Shown: piece by piece, positions 57,230-64,000 of the stretch | Numbering within the stretch: the stretch's first letter is position 1 | How the letters are laid out: each line of letters begins with the position of its first letter | DNA from: Clostridiales bacterium | GTDB taxonomy: Bacteria; Bacillota; Clostridia; Christensenellales; Aristaeellaceae | Direction of reading: 5' to 3' | Length of the DNA stretch: 64,000 bases | Assembly (NCBI GenBank): GCA_015056365.1 | Contig: SVGM01000002.1 | Coordinates: forward strand, 124,001 to 188,000 | Translations under genes and position numbers: made by a program | The notes under the pieces: generated by a model | Told to the model about the DNA's origin: nothing | The model's database searches: none | What the model saw: only the letters and a program-made list of their open reading frames with translations

Positions 57230-60200
57230 ATGGATCAGTGGTGGAACGACGCCGATGACGCCCCTGCGTCCGAACCGGCAGCCAACCCCTTCAAACCGAT
57301 CTCCGTTTCCGAACGCTTCGAAAAGATGGAGAAAAAACCGCATCACAGCAGCAATATGCTCATCCCGCCCAGGCCGGGACAGCTCTACGGCGAAGCCTAT
57401 CCCTTTGCTGCGCCCCTGACGCCGCCCCGTCCGTTTCCCACGGCACAGCCCAACCCCTTTGCTTCTGCGGGCGCGACAGCGATTCCCCCGCATGTGGAGG
57501 ATGGGCCTTTTTCCCTTTCCAAGCCGTCCCCCATCCGACAGGGCAGCCTGATTCCCTCTGCGCAGGTTTCTGAGCCCGCCTCAACCGAGCCGCCTGCCAG
57601 CGTACCCGTGTCCATCTGGTCCATCGACGATGATCCCATTTCTCCGGCTGCAGAGCCTTTCAGCTCATGGCAGTCGCCTTTACAGCCCTCCGTTTCCGCT
57701 ACCCAGCCAGACAAGGCAGCAGGCGAGTCTTTTGACACAATCAAAGAAGAAGCGCCAGCCATGGTCAGGGATGAACGGAATGTTCCCGCATACCTGCGGA
57801 GCCGTCCCCTGCCTGCAAAGCCCCTGATGCCTTCCGAACCCTTTCCTGAGCAGGACGAAATGCCGGAAACAGCCTCCGCTGAACCCGCCAAAGAAGAAAC
57901 AGAGGCGGTCAGTCCGGCTGTGGTGGAGCTTCCCTCCCGCAGGCGCAGAAGCCGCACCAAGACCGCTGATACACCTGCACAAACCGCTGGGATTGAGCCC
58001 ACGCCCTCGGAAGCATCCGAAACGGATACTTCTCAGCAGCAAGGAGAACCTGCCGCGGCTTCCATTCAGCCGGACGCCGCAGCGGCCAGTGAACAGGCAG
58101 AAGTGTTTTTCCCGCTGGAAACGGACGACAGTGATGATCCGGCTGCTGTTTTGCAGCCTTCCGTAGAGGATCAGGATCTTCCCCGGCGCAGAAGCCGCCG
58201 ACAAGCAAGCGAAACCGCCGAATTCCCAAATGACCAACCGGCTGCTAAGCCTTCTTCTGTGTCCCCGCCCATCGAACCGCTGCCGGAAATGCCGGTCAGC
58301 CCCTGGGGTCCGAATCCCTTTGCAAACGAGTACCCTGCCCATATGGCCGACCAGCCCGGATTAGAGCTGCCTCAGGTACCCTTGTGGACGCCGCCCAGCG
58401 ACATGGCCTATAAGCAGGGATTCACGGATGAGGAAAACGATCCTGACGCAACTGGTTATCCGACAGGCAACGACACCCCCTTCGGACAGCCGCTTTTCGG
58501 CAGCGATCCCGCGCCCATGGCTACGGAGCTGCCTCAGGTACCCCTGTGGACGCCGCCCAGCGGCATGGCCTATGAGCAGGGATTCACGGATGAGGAAAAC
58601 GATCCTGACGCAACTGGTTATCCGACAGGCAACGACACTCCCTTCGGACAGCCGCTTTTCGGCAGCGATCCCGCACCTATGGCTGCGGAACTGCCTCAAG
58701 CCCCCCTGTGGACGCCGCCCAGCGTCATGGCCTATGAGCAGGGATTCACGGATGAGGAAAACGATCCTGACGCAACTGGTTATCCGACAGGCAACGACAC
58801 CCCCTTCGGACAGCCGCTTTTCGGCAGCGATCCCGCACCTATGGCTGCGGAACTGCCTCAAGCCCCCCTGTGGACGCACCCCAGCGGCATGGCCTATGAG
58901 CAGGGGTTCGCGGATGAGGAAAACGATCCTGACGCAATTGGTTATCCGACAGGTAACGACACTCCCTTCGGAAAGCCGCTTTTCGGCAGCGATCCCGCAC
59001 CTATGGCTGCGGAACTGCCTCAAGCCCCCCTGTGGACGCCGCCCAGCGTCATGGCCTATGAGCAGGGGTTCGCGGACGGGGAAAACGATTCTGGCGAACG
59101 AAACGACAATGATGAAGCGTTCTTCCCGCCAGAAGACTCTTCCGCCGGCTATCCGCCCATTCCCGAACTGGTACAGCCGCCTTTCGCACAGCCGCTGAAC
59201 AGTATGGTGCAGCCGGATTTCATGTCCGACTTGCCTCTGCCAGACGAAGAACCCTATGACGGACTGAGCTTCGGCATGAATAACGACCCGCTGCCGGAAA
59301 ATGACATCTATACCGCTGCACCAATGCAGCCGTGGAATCCTGCGGATTTCCAGCAGCCCATCGGCCAGCCCGTGTCGACGGTGCCCAGGCAGCCGATCCG
59401 TCAAGGACCGGCACAACAGCCCCAGCCTGCACCAGTTGCAGCTGACAAGCCGCCCATCCAACCCATGCGTGTGGTCGCACTGGTCTGTATGGTACTGATG
59501 GTGCTGTTTATCCTGCTTGTGGGCGGCAGAATGCTCTTCCTTTATACCAGCAATAGTGCTCGGGAAGGCATCACTGCCAGCGGCAAAGGAACCTTGGTGC
59601 ATCTCAAGCAGCCCGGCGTTACCTACGAAGCCACTGTAATGCCCGCCACAGCAGCGACTCCTGCGCCCACCGCCATTATCAACATCAATGATCCAGCTGC
59701 AGACACCCTGAAAAAGCAGGCCTTGGATGAACAGACAGGCGAAGAAAACGCTGCTGGTATGCAGCAGGACGCGCCTGTCCAGCTGCGCACCCGTCAGGAA
59801 GTCTATCCAGACAATCCACTGCTGAATATTCTGCCCGGCATGGAAGAACTCCATAAGGAATACCCTGAAGTGGTGGGCAAGCTGGTGATTCCCGGCCTGA
59901 TGGAGGAAATCGTCGTCCAGCGCAACAACACTTTCTACCTGACCCACAACTACCGGGGAACCGCCTCGGAAGGCGGCGCAGTGTTCGTTGACGAAAGCTG
60001 CAACCTGAAAGCGCCCCCGGAGAACCTGCAGCTGCGCGGCAACGGTAGTATTGCAGGAAAAGGCTTCCAGCCCCTGTGGCAGTATCGGGACAGCGAAGCC
60101 TTTGCTGCTGATTATGGCGTGGTCACCCTGACCACCCTGTATGAGGAGCGGCAGTTCGTGCTGGTAGCGGTGATCGTCACCAGCAACGACCCAGCATCCT

Positions 60201-60400
60201 CTGATTACTTCAACTATAAGAGCTATCTCAGCTTTGATACCGATCAGGAAATGCTGGACTACGTAGCCAAGGCACGGCAGCACAGCCTGTACCCCATTAC
60301 CACGGACGTACAGCCCGGCGATCGGCTGATGACCCTTTCCACCGTCTCCAGTACCGGCGAAAGTGAAAGCTTGGTGCTGCTCCTGCGCATGATCCGTTGA
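57230..60400 (+). CDS. Large Pro-rich repeat protein with an inactive sortase-B-like domain
   Basis: 1056 residues, start ATG with AGGAGG. Residues 1-745 are low in order, rich in Pro, Glu, Ala and Ser, and contain five 54-residue repeats (379 to about 620). One membrane helix (about 748-770, VVALVCMVLMVLFILLVGG) makes the N-terminal part cytosolic. The outer domain (about 850-1056) follows class B sortases: NTFYLTHNYRGTASEGGAVF, then GNG...FQPLWQYRD, SYLSFDTDQEMLDY and LMTLSTVSSTGE. The catalytic His is Asn938 or a neighbour (GNG instead of GHN), and the Cys of TLSTC is Val1039, while the late Arg1053 remains. It should be enzymatically dead; a binding role is inferred. Confidence 0.85.
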   Translation: MDQWWNDADDAPASEPAANPFKPISVSERFEKMEKKPHHSSNMLIPPRPGQLYGEAYPFAAPLTPPRPFPTAQPNPFASAGATAIPPHVEDGPFSLSKPSPIRQGSLIPSAQVSEPASTEPPASVPVSIWSIDDDPISPAAEPFSSWQSPLQPSVSATQPDKAAGESFDTIKEEAPAMVRDERNVPAYLRSRPLPAKPLMPSEPFPEQDEMPETASAEPAKEETEAVSPAVVELPSRRRRSRTKTADTPAQTAGIEPTPSEASETDTSQQQGEPAAASIQPDAAAASEQAEVFFPLETDDSDDPAAVLQPSVEDQDLPRRRSRRQASETAEFPNDQPAAKPSSVSPPIEPLPEMPVSPWGPNPFANEYPAHMADQPGLELPQVPLWTPPSDMAYKQGFTDEENDPDATGYPTGNDTPFGQPLFGSDPAPMATELPQVPLWTPPSGMAYEQGFTDEENDPDATGYPTGNDTPFGQPLFGSDPAPMAAELPQAPLWTPPSVMAYEQGFTDEENDPDATGYPTGNDTPFGQPLFGSDPAPMAAELPQAPLWTHPSGMAYEQGFADEENDPDAIGYPTGNDTPFGKPLFGSDPAPMAAELPQAPLWTPPSVMAYEQGFADGENDSGERNDNDEAFFPPEDSSAGYPPIPELVQPPFAQPLNSMVQPDFMSDLPLPDEEPYDGLSFGMNNDPLPENDIYTAAPMQPWNPADFQQPIGQPVSTVPRQPIRQGPAQQPQPAPVAADKPPIQPMRVVALVCMVLMVLFILLVGGRMLFLYTSNSAREGITASGKGTLVHLKQPGVTYEATVMPATAATPAPTAIININDPAADTLKKQALDEQTGEENAAGMQQDAPVQLRTRQEVYPDNPLLNILPGMEELHKEYPEVVGKLVIPGLMEEIVVQRNNTFYLTHNYRGTASEGGAVFVDESCNLKAPPENLQLRGNGSIAGKGFQPLWQYRDSEAFAADYGVVTLTTLYEERQFVLVAVIVTSNDPASSDYFNYKSYLSFDTDQEMLDYVAKARQHSLYPITTDVQPGDRLMTLSTVSSTGESESLVLLLRMIR
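58364..59085 (+). repeat. Tandem 162-bp repeats (54 residues) in the pseudo-sortase gene
   Basis: Units start at 58364, 58526, 58688, 58850 and 59012, exactly 162 bases apart. Four are complete, the fifth diverges after about 75 bases. Each encodes ELPQxPLWTPPSxMAYEQGF, then TDEENDPDATGYPTGND and TPFGQPLFGSDPAPMAA. Unit-to-unit identity at the DNA level is very high, so the array expanded recently. Confidence 0.93.
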
Positions 60401-60439
60401 TCTGCGCCATCATCTGTCATTCATAAGGAGGAACGCCTC

Positions 60440-61696
60440 ATGAACAATCCTGTTATCTATCCCGCCCAATGGCTGATGCCCGCCCCGGAAACCAACCTGA
60501 CCGCATGGGCATGCGTGGCCTGCGACCAGTACACCTCTCAGCCCGCCTACTGGCAGGAGGCTGATCTGCTGGTGGGCGAACAGCCCTCTACCCTGCGCTT
60601 CATCCTGCCGGAATGCTACCTGAGCGAGTCTGCTCAGCGCATCCCCCAGATCCAGCAGGCCATGCAGAATGCCATCGCCACCGGCGCGGTTCAGCCTACC
60701 CCGTGGCAGGGCTTCATCCTCACCGAACGCACCACCCAGACCGGCGCACGCCTTGGTCTGGTGGCGGTGATCGATCTGGAGTGCTACGACTACCACAAGG
60801 GCTCCAAGAGCCTTGTGCGCGCCACCGAGGAGACCATCGAAAGCCGCATTCCGCCCCGGGTACAGGTGCGCAAGGATGCCCTGCTGGAAACCAGCCACGT
60901 GCTCATGCTGCTGGACGATCCCATGCACAGCGTGGTGGAACCCCTCCACGAAAAGCGGGACGAGCTGGAGAAGCTCTACGACTTCCCCCTGATGATGGGC
61001 GGCGGTCACCTGACCGGCTACGCCGTCAAGGATCCTGCCGATATCCAGGCGGTCTACAGCGCGCTGGATCAGCTCCACGCCCGTCTGGATCCCAACAATC
61101 CCCTGCTGTTCGCCGTGGGTGACGGCAACCACAGCTTGGCTACCGCCAAGGCCATCTGGGAGAGCGTCAAGCCCACCCTCACCTACGAGCAGACCGCCAA
61201 TCACCCCGCCCGCTTCGCCATGGTGGAAGTGGAAAACATCCATGACGACGCGCTGGTCTTTGAGCCCATCCACCGGGTGCTCTTCGGCTACGACGGCGAC
61301 GACCTGCTGGACGAGATCGCCCGTTTCGCTGCTGAGAAGGGCGCTGCTATTGCATCTGATGAAAATGCTCAGGAAATCACCGTGGTCTTTGAGGGCAAGG
61401 AAGTAGAACTGTCCATCAGCGGTTCTCCCTATACCATGGCTGTGGGCACCCTGCAGGCCTTCCTGGACCAGTGGATGAAGCAGCACCCCGAAACCAAGCT
61501 GGACTACATCCACGGCGAAACTGCCGTGCAGGAGCTGGTCAAGGGCGAAGGCGCTATCGGCTTCCTGCTGCCCGCCCCCGACAAGAGCGATCTGTTCACC
61601 ACCGTCATCCGCGAGGGTGCCATGCCCCGCAAGAGCTTCTCCATGGGCGAAGCCCACGAGAAGCGGTACTATATGGAGTGCCGGAAGCTCCGGTAA
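60440..61696 (+). CDS. DUF1015 family protein
   Basis: 418 residues. Starts YPAQWLMPAPETNLTAWACVACDQYTSQ (in part), with central FAVGDGNHSLATAKAIWE and ARFAMVEVENIHDDALVFEPIHR, the hallmarks of DUF1015 (COG4198). The biochemical role is unknown; the gene is often beside serine-synthesis genes, which are not present here. AAGGAGG precedes the ATG. Confidence 0.9.
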   Translation: MNNPVIYPAQWLMPAPETNLTAWACVACDQYTSQPAYWQEADLLVGEQPSTLRFILPECYLSESAQRIPQIQQAMQNAIATGAVQPTPWQGFILTERTTQTGARLGLVAVIDLECYDYHKGSKSLVRATEETIESRIPPRVQVRKDALLETSHVLMLLDDPMHSVVEPLHEKRDELEKLYDFPLMMGGGHLTGYAVKDPADIQAVYSALDQLHARLDPNNPLLFAVGDGNHSLATAKAIWESVKPTLTYEQTANHPARFAMVEVENIHDDALVFEPIHRVLFGYDGDDLLDEIARFAAEKGAAIASDENAQEITVVFEGKEVELSISGSPYTMAVGTLQAFLDQWMKQHPETKLDYIHGETAVQELVKGEGAIGFLLPAPDKSDLFTTVIREGAMPRKSFSMGEAHEKRYYMECRKLR

Positions 61697-61699
61697 GCG

Positions 61700-61762
61700 G
61701 GAGCAGTGGGGCATCATGCCCCTGTACCCCGCATTTTGCTCCGTTTCACGGCGCAAGGGGAA
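61700..61762. repeat. Intergenic palindrome (REP-like, degenerate)
   Basis: GGGGC-ATCAT-GCCCC followed by TGTACCCCGC, then TTTCACGGCGCAAGGGG. Similar plan to the other intergenic elements but less complete. Confidence 0.4.
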
Positions 61763-61777
61763 GAAAATGCAAACGAA

Positions 61778-61827
61778 AACACGCCGGGCTGTTCTGTGAT
61801 GGCATAGAACAGCCCGGTGTTTGTTTT
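61778..61827 (+). terminator. Rho-independent terminator
   Basis: AACACGCCGGGCTGTTCT / AGAACAGCCCGGTGTT stem with one bulge, then TGTTTTGCC. Confidence 0.85.
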
Positions 61828-61896
61828 GCCGATGCAAACCGGTCTTCGGCAGGGAATGAATGCCTTGGGCAGGAATTCGCCCTGCAAACAGAGAAA

Positions 61897-61925
61897 TTGA
61901 TAAGATATGCTTATTTTGCTATCAT
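61897..61925 (+). promoter_or_regulatory. Promoter of the GtrA-like gene
   Basis: TTGATA (61897-61902), 17 bases, TATCAT (61920-61925), 29 bases before the ATG. Confidence 0.7.
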
Positions 61926-61954
61926 TCAACACCCCATCGAAAGGAGACCTCCCC

Positions 61955-62419
61955 ATGCAGAATCAGAAAAAGACCCGCGCCGAAGCCTGGCAGGCGCTCA
62001 AATTCACCCTGTTCTCCGCCAGCGCAGGCATCATCCAGATCGGCTCATTCGAGCTGTTCTCCAAAGCCTTTGGCTGGGAATACCTGCCCGCCTACCTGAG
62101 CTCGCTGGTGCTGAGCGTTTTGTGGAACTTCACCTTCAACCGCCGCTACACCTTCCGCAGCGACGCCAACGTGCCCCGTGCCATGCTGCTGGTGGCGCTG
62201 TTCTATGTGGTGTTCACGCCGCTCAGCGGCTGGTGGGGCAAGGCGTTGACCGACATCGGCTGGAACGAGGATCTGGTGATGATCGGCACCATGCTGATCA
62301 ACTTCGTAACCGAGTTCCTGTACCAGAAATTCGTGGTGTACCGCGGCATGATCGATACCAACGACGTGGCAAAGCGCGCCATGGAAAAGGAAGCGGCTGC
62401 GGACGTTCAGGCCGAATAA
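61955..62419 (+). CDS. GtrA-like membrane protein
   Basis: 154 residues with four membrane helices. The layout KFTLFSASAGIIQIGSFELF, then SLVLSVLWNFTFNRRYTFRS and a final helix pair ending LYQKFVVYRG, matches GtrA proteins, which help move lipid-linked sugars across the membrane. ATG 61955 has AAAGGAG. It is followed after 67 bases by another polytopic membrane protein. Confidence 0.8.
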   Translation: MQNQKKTRAEAWQALKFTLFSASAGIIQIGSFELFSKAFGWEYLPAYLSSLVLSVLWNFTFNRRYTFRSDANVPRAMLLVALFYVVFTPLSGWWGKALTDIGWNEDLVMIGTMLINFVTEFLYQKFVVYRGMIDTNDVAKRAMEKEAAADVQAE

Positions 62420-62486
62420 ACCTGACGTCATACCCATCCACCCCCGCTATGCCCTCATCACTTCAAATGCAAGGAAGCCTGATATT

Positions 62487-63482
62487 ATGACAGCAAACAC
62501 CTCCGCCAAGCGCAAGCCCAACTGGAAAAAAACGATCACCATGGGTCTGTTTGTTTTGCTGATCGCCCTCCTCGGCTGGTATGTGTGGCAGAACCGGGAG
62601 GACATGGCCCAACTTTTGAGCCTTGATGCAGGCACCGTTGCCCTGATGCTGCTATTTGCCCTGGGCGGCTGCGTGATGAACTGCGTGTACCACCGCATTA
62701 TTCTCAGCCCCTTCAAGGTGCCGTTAGGGCTTACGGACTGGATGGGCGTGGTGATGGTCTCCAATGCCATGGCCTATGTGCTCCCTCTTCGGGCCGATCT
62801 GGTTTTTTCCGCCGCCTACTACAAAAAGGTGAAGGGTCTGGCGTACACCAAAAGCGTGTCGATCGCCGCGGGCAACATCGTTTTCGGCGTTACGTTCTCG
62901 CTTTTGGAGATCTTGGTGGCGCTGGCGTGCTGCGGCCTCATCGACGGACAATGGCCGCTGCCCCTGTGGCTGATTTTAATCGCTGGGCTTTTGTTCGTGA
63001 CCGCTTTCATGGTGGTGGCGCTGGTATTGGGGGATCGTCAGCCTGCCTTCGTGCGCAAGTACCGCATCGTGCAGGAGGCCATCGACGGCTTTGTGCAGCT
63101 GCTCCGAGACCGGCGCATGCTGCTTGAACTGCTGGGCTGCCTCATCGTCAACCACTGCTGCCACCTGCTGCTCTACATGGTCTGCTTCCACGCCATCGGC
63201 ATGGAGGTGACGGTTTATCAGGCGCTGCTTTACAACAGCATGAGCTGGCTGAGCAGTATTCTGACCATCGTTCCCGGGAATATTGGCATCAAGGAGGCCG
63301 CCATGGGCTTTGCCACCGGACTGATGGGCGCCATGTTCCAAAGCGGCGTGATGGTCTCCCTTTTGCAGCGGGTAACGGTGATGATCGTCTACATCGTTGC
63401 CGGCGCAGCCTTTGCATGGCCTGTTTTCCGCAAAATGAAGCTGGCCGGTGAACAAACGGAGGAATCCCATGCCCATGAATGA
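62487..63482 (+). CDS. UPF0104/LPG-synthase transmembrane-domain family protein
   Basis: 331 residues with about eight membrane helices. The family features are present: LPLRADLVFSAAYYKK, and near the end LLYNSMSWLSSILTIVPGNIGIKEAAMG. This fold is the flippase part of MprF and related proteins; here it stands alone with no synthase domain. The gene pairs with a GtrA-like gene, so a lipid or glycolipid transfer role is plausible. Its last 14 bases overlap the uvrC start. Confidence 0.82.
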   Translation: MTANTSAKRKPNWKKTITMGLFVLLIALLGWYVWQNREDMAQLLSLDAGTVALMLLFALGGCVMNCVYHRIILSPFKVPLGLTDWMGVVMVSNAMAYVLPLRADLVFSAAYYKKVKGLAYTKSVSIAAGNIVFGVTFSLLEILVALACCGLIDGQWPLPLWLILIAGLLFVTAFMVVALVLGDRQPAFVRKYRIVQEAIDGFVQLLRDRRMLLELLGCLIVNHCCHLLLYMVCFHAIGMEVTVYQALLYNSMSWLSSILTIVPGNIGIKEAAMGFATGLMGAMFQSGVMVSLLQRVTVMIVYIVAGAAFAWPVFRKMKLAGEQTEESHAHE

Positions 63483-64000
63483 CCGACTCAGGGAAAAAAT
63501 CGCCATGCTGCCTGAAAGCCCCGGCTGCTACATCATGAAAAGCCAGGGCGAGATCATCTATATCGGCAAGGCGGTCAACCTGAAAAACCGCGTCCGGCAG
63601 TACTTCCATGGCTCACATACCCCCAAGGTGGCCGCCATGGCCGCCCGGGTAGACGACTTTGAATTGATGCTCTGTGAGACCAACTTTGAAGCCCTGACGC
63701 TGGAATGCAATCTCATCAAAAAACACAAGCCCTTCTACAACATCCTGCTCAAGGACGACAAGCACTATCCCTACCTGCGCATCGACCTGAGCGAAAGCTA
63801 TCCACGACTGACGCTGGCGCGGCGTATGAACGCCAAGGACGGGGCAAAATACTTCGGCCCCTACATCGGTGCAACGGCGGTGCGACAGGTAATGGAGGAA
63901 GTGCGCCGGTTCTTTCCCCTGCGCACCTGCAAGCAAAGCCTGCCCCTGAAAACGCCCCGCCGCCCCTGCATGAACCATCAGATCGGCAAATGTCTTGCGC
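63469..64000 (+). CDS. uvrC: Excinuclease ABC subunit C, 3' end cut by window edge
   Basis: First 177 residues of UvrC, which makes both cuts around DNA lesions with UvrA and UvrB. The GIY-YIG nuclease domain is clear: PESPGCYIMKSQGEIIYIGKA, NRVRQYF, LTLECNLIKKHKPFYNILLKD and YFGPYIGA. ATG 63469 has GGAGG six bases upstream; ATG 63475 is a second option. It overlaps the preceding gene by 14 bases. Confidence 0.97.
   Translation, partial: MPMNDRLREKIAMLPESPGCYIMKSQGEIIYIGKAVNLKNRVRQYFHGSHTPKVAAMAARVDDFELMLCETNFEALTLECNLIKKHKPFYNILLKDDKHYPYLRIDLSESYPRLTLARRMNAKDGAKYFGPYIGATAVRQVMEEVRRFFPLRTCKQSLPLKTPRRPCMNHQIGKCLA

Noticed and set aside
58361..60283. A 640-codon minus-strand frame opposite the pseudo-sortase gene, with repeats of its own.
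   Set aside because: Its repeats are only the complement of the 162-bp coding array; the plus-strand gene has the promoter, ribosome site, membrane helix and recognisable domain.

Overview
The window is dense and GC-rich. It looks like a chromosomal segment of a spore-forming Gram-positive Clostridia. The signs are an sleB-ypeB spore-germination pair, an LCP cell-wall ligase, a secDF pair, a CtsR-type heat-shock promoter, strong AGGAGG ribosome sites, and many promoters with a 17-base spacer ending in TATAAT. Lineage cannot be resolved below class from this sequence. Both ends cut genes: leuS (3' end missing) on the left and uvrC (3' end missing) on the right.

Layout. 1-6.0 kb: leuS, gltX and glnS, all leftward. 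6.2-14 kb: a 2H phosphoesterase, a SPOUT methyltransferase, an ICMT-like membrane methyltransferase, a dihydrouridine synthase, an LCP protein, a predicted Mn2+ CDF exporter and secD-secF. 14-23 kb: an hsp20 gene under two CtsR boxes, sleB-ypeB, an MFS carrier, mnmG, a DUF3737 protein, a protein built of nine exact 14-residue coiled-coil units, and an aldo/keto reductase. 23.1-27.2 kb: an accessory zone beside tRNA-Met and tRNA-fMet. It holds two extra 45-nt copies of the tRNA-Met 3' half, an XRE-HTH/alarmone-hydrolase fusion gene, a membrane alpha/beta hydrolase and a decayed IS200-type transposase. 27.3-33.7 kb: a cysteine desulfurase facing a DUF3343 Se/S-carrier-like gene, rpmB, a methyltransferase and lepA. 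33.7-35.2 kb: an AT-rich insert with an acetyltransferase and a nucleotidyltransferase.

36.3-44 kb: an acidic protein of unknown role, a 23-codon leader ORF with a hairpin ahead of an APH-type kinase, and the livKHMGF amino-acid ABC operon with a predicted cre site. 46-53 kb: a glycan operon (GH120 beta-xylosidase, domain-permuted GH3 enzyme, IlvD/Edd-type dehydratase) that fits xylo-oligosaccharide use. 53-57 kb: a MacAB-like exporter operon with two adaptors. 57.2-60.4 kb: a 1056-residue membrane protein with five 54-residue repeats and a sortase-B fold that has lost its catalytic His and Cys. 60.4-64 kb: DUF1015, a GtrA-like protein, a UPF0104/LPG-synthase-type membrane protein and uvrC.

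Short dispersed palindromes of the CCAAGGGC-TCT-GCCCTTGG type recur in intergenic gaps (2.3, 6.1, 31.8, 43.9, 61.7 kb) and look like a REP-type family.
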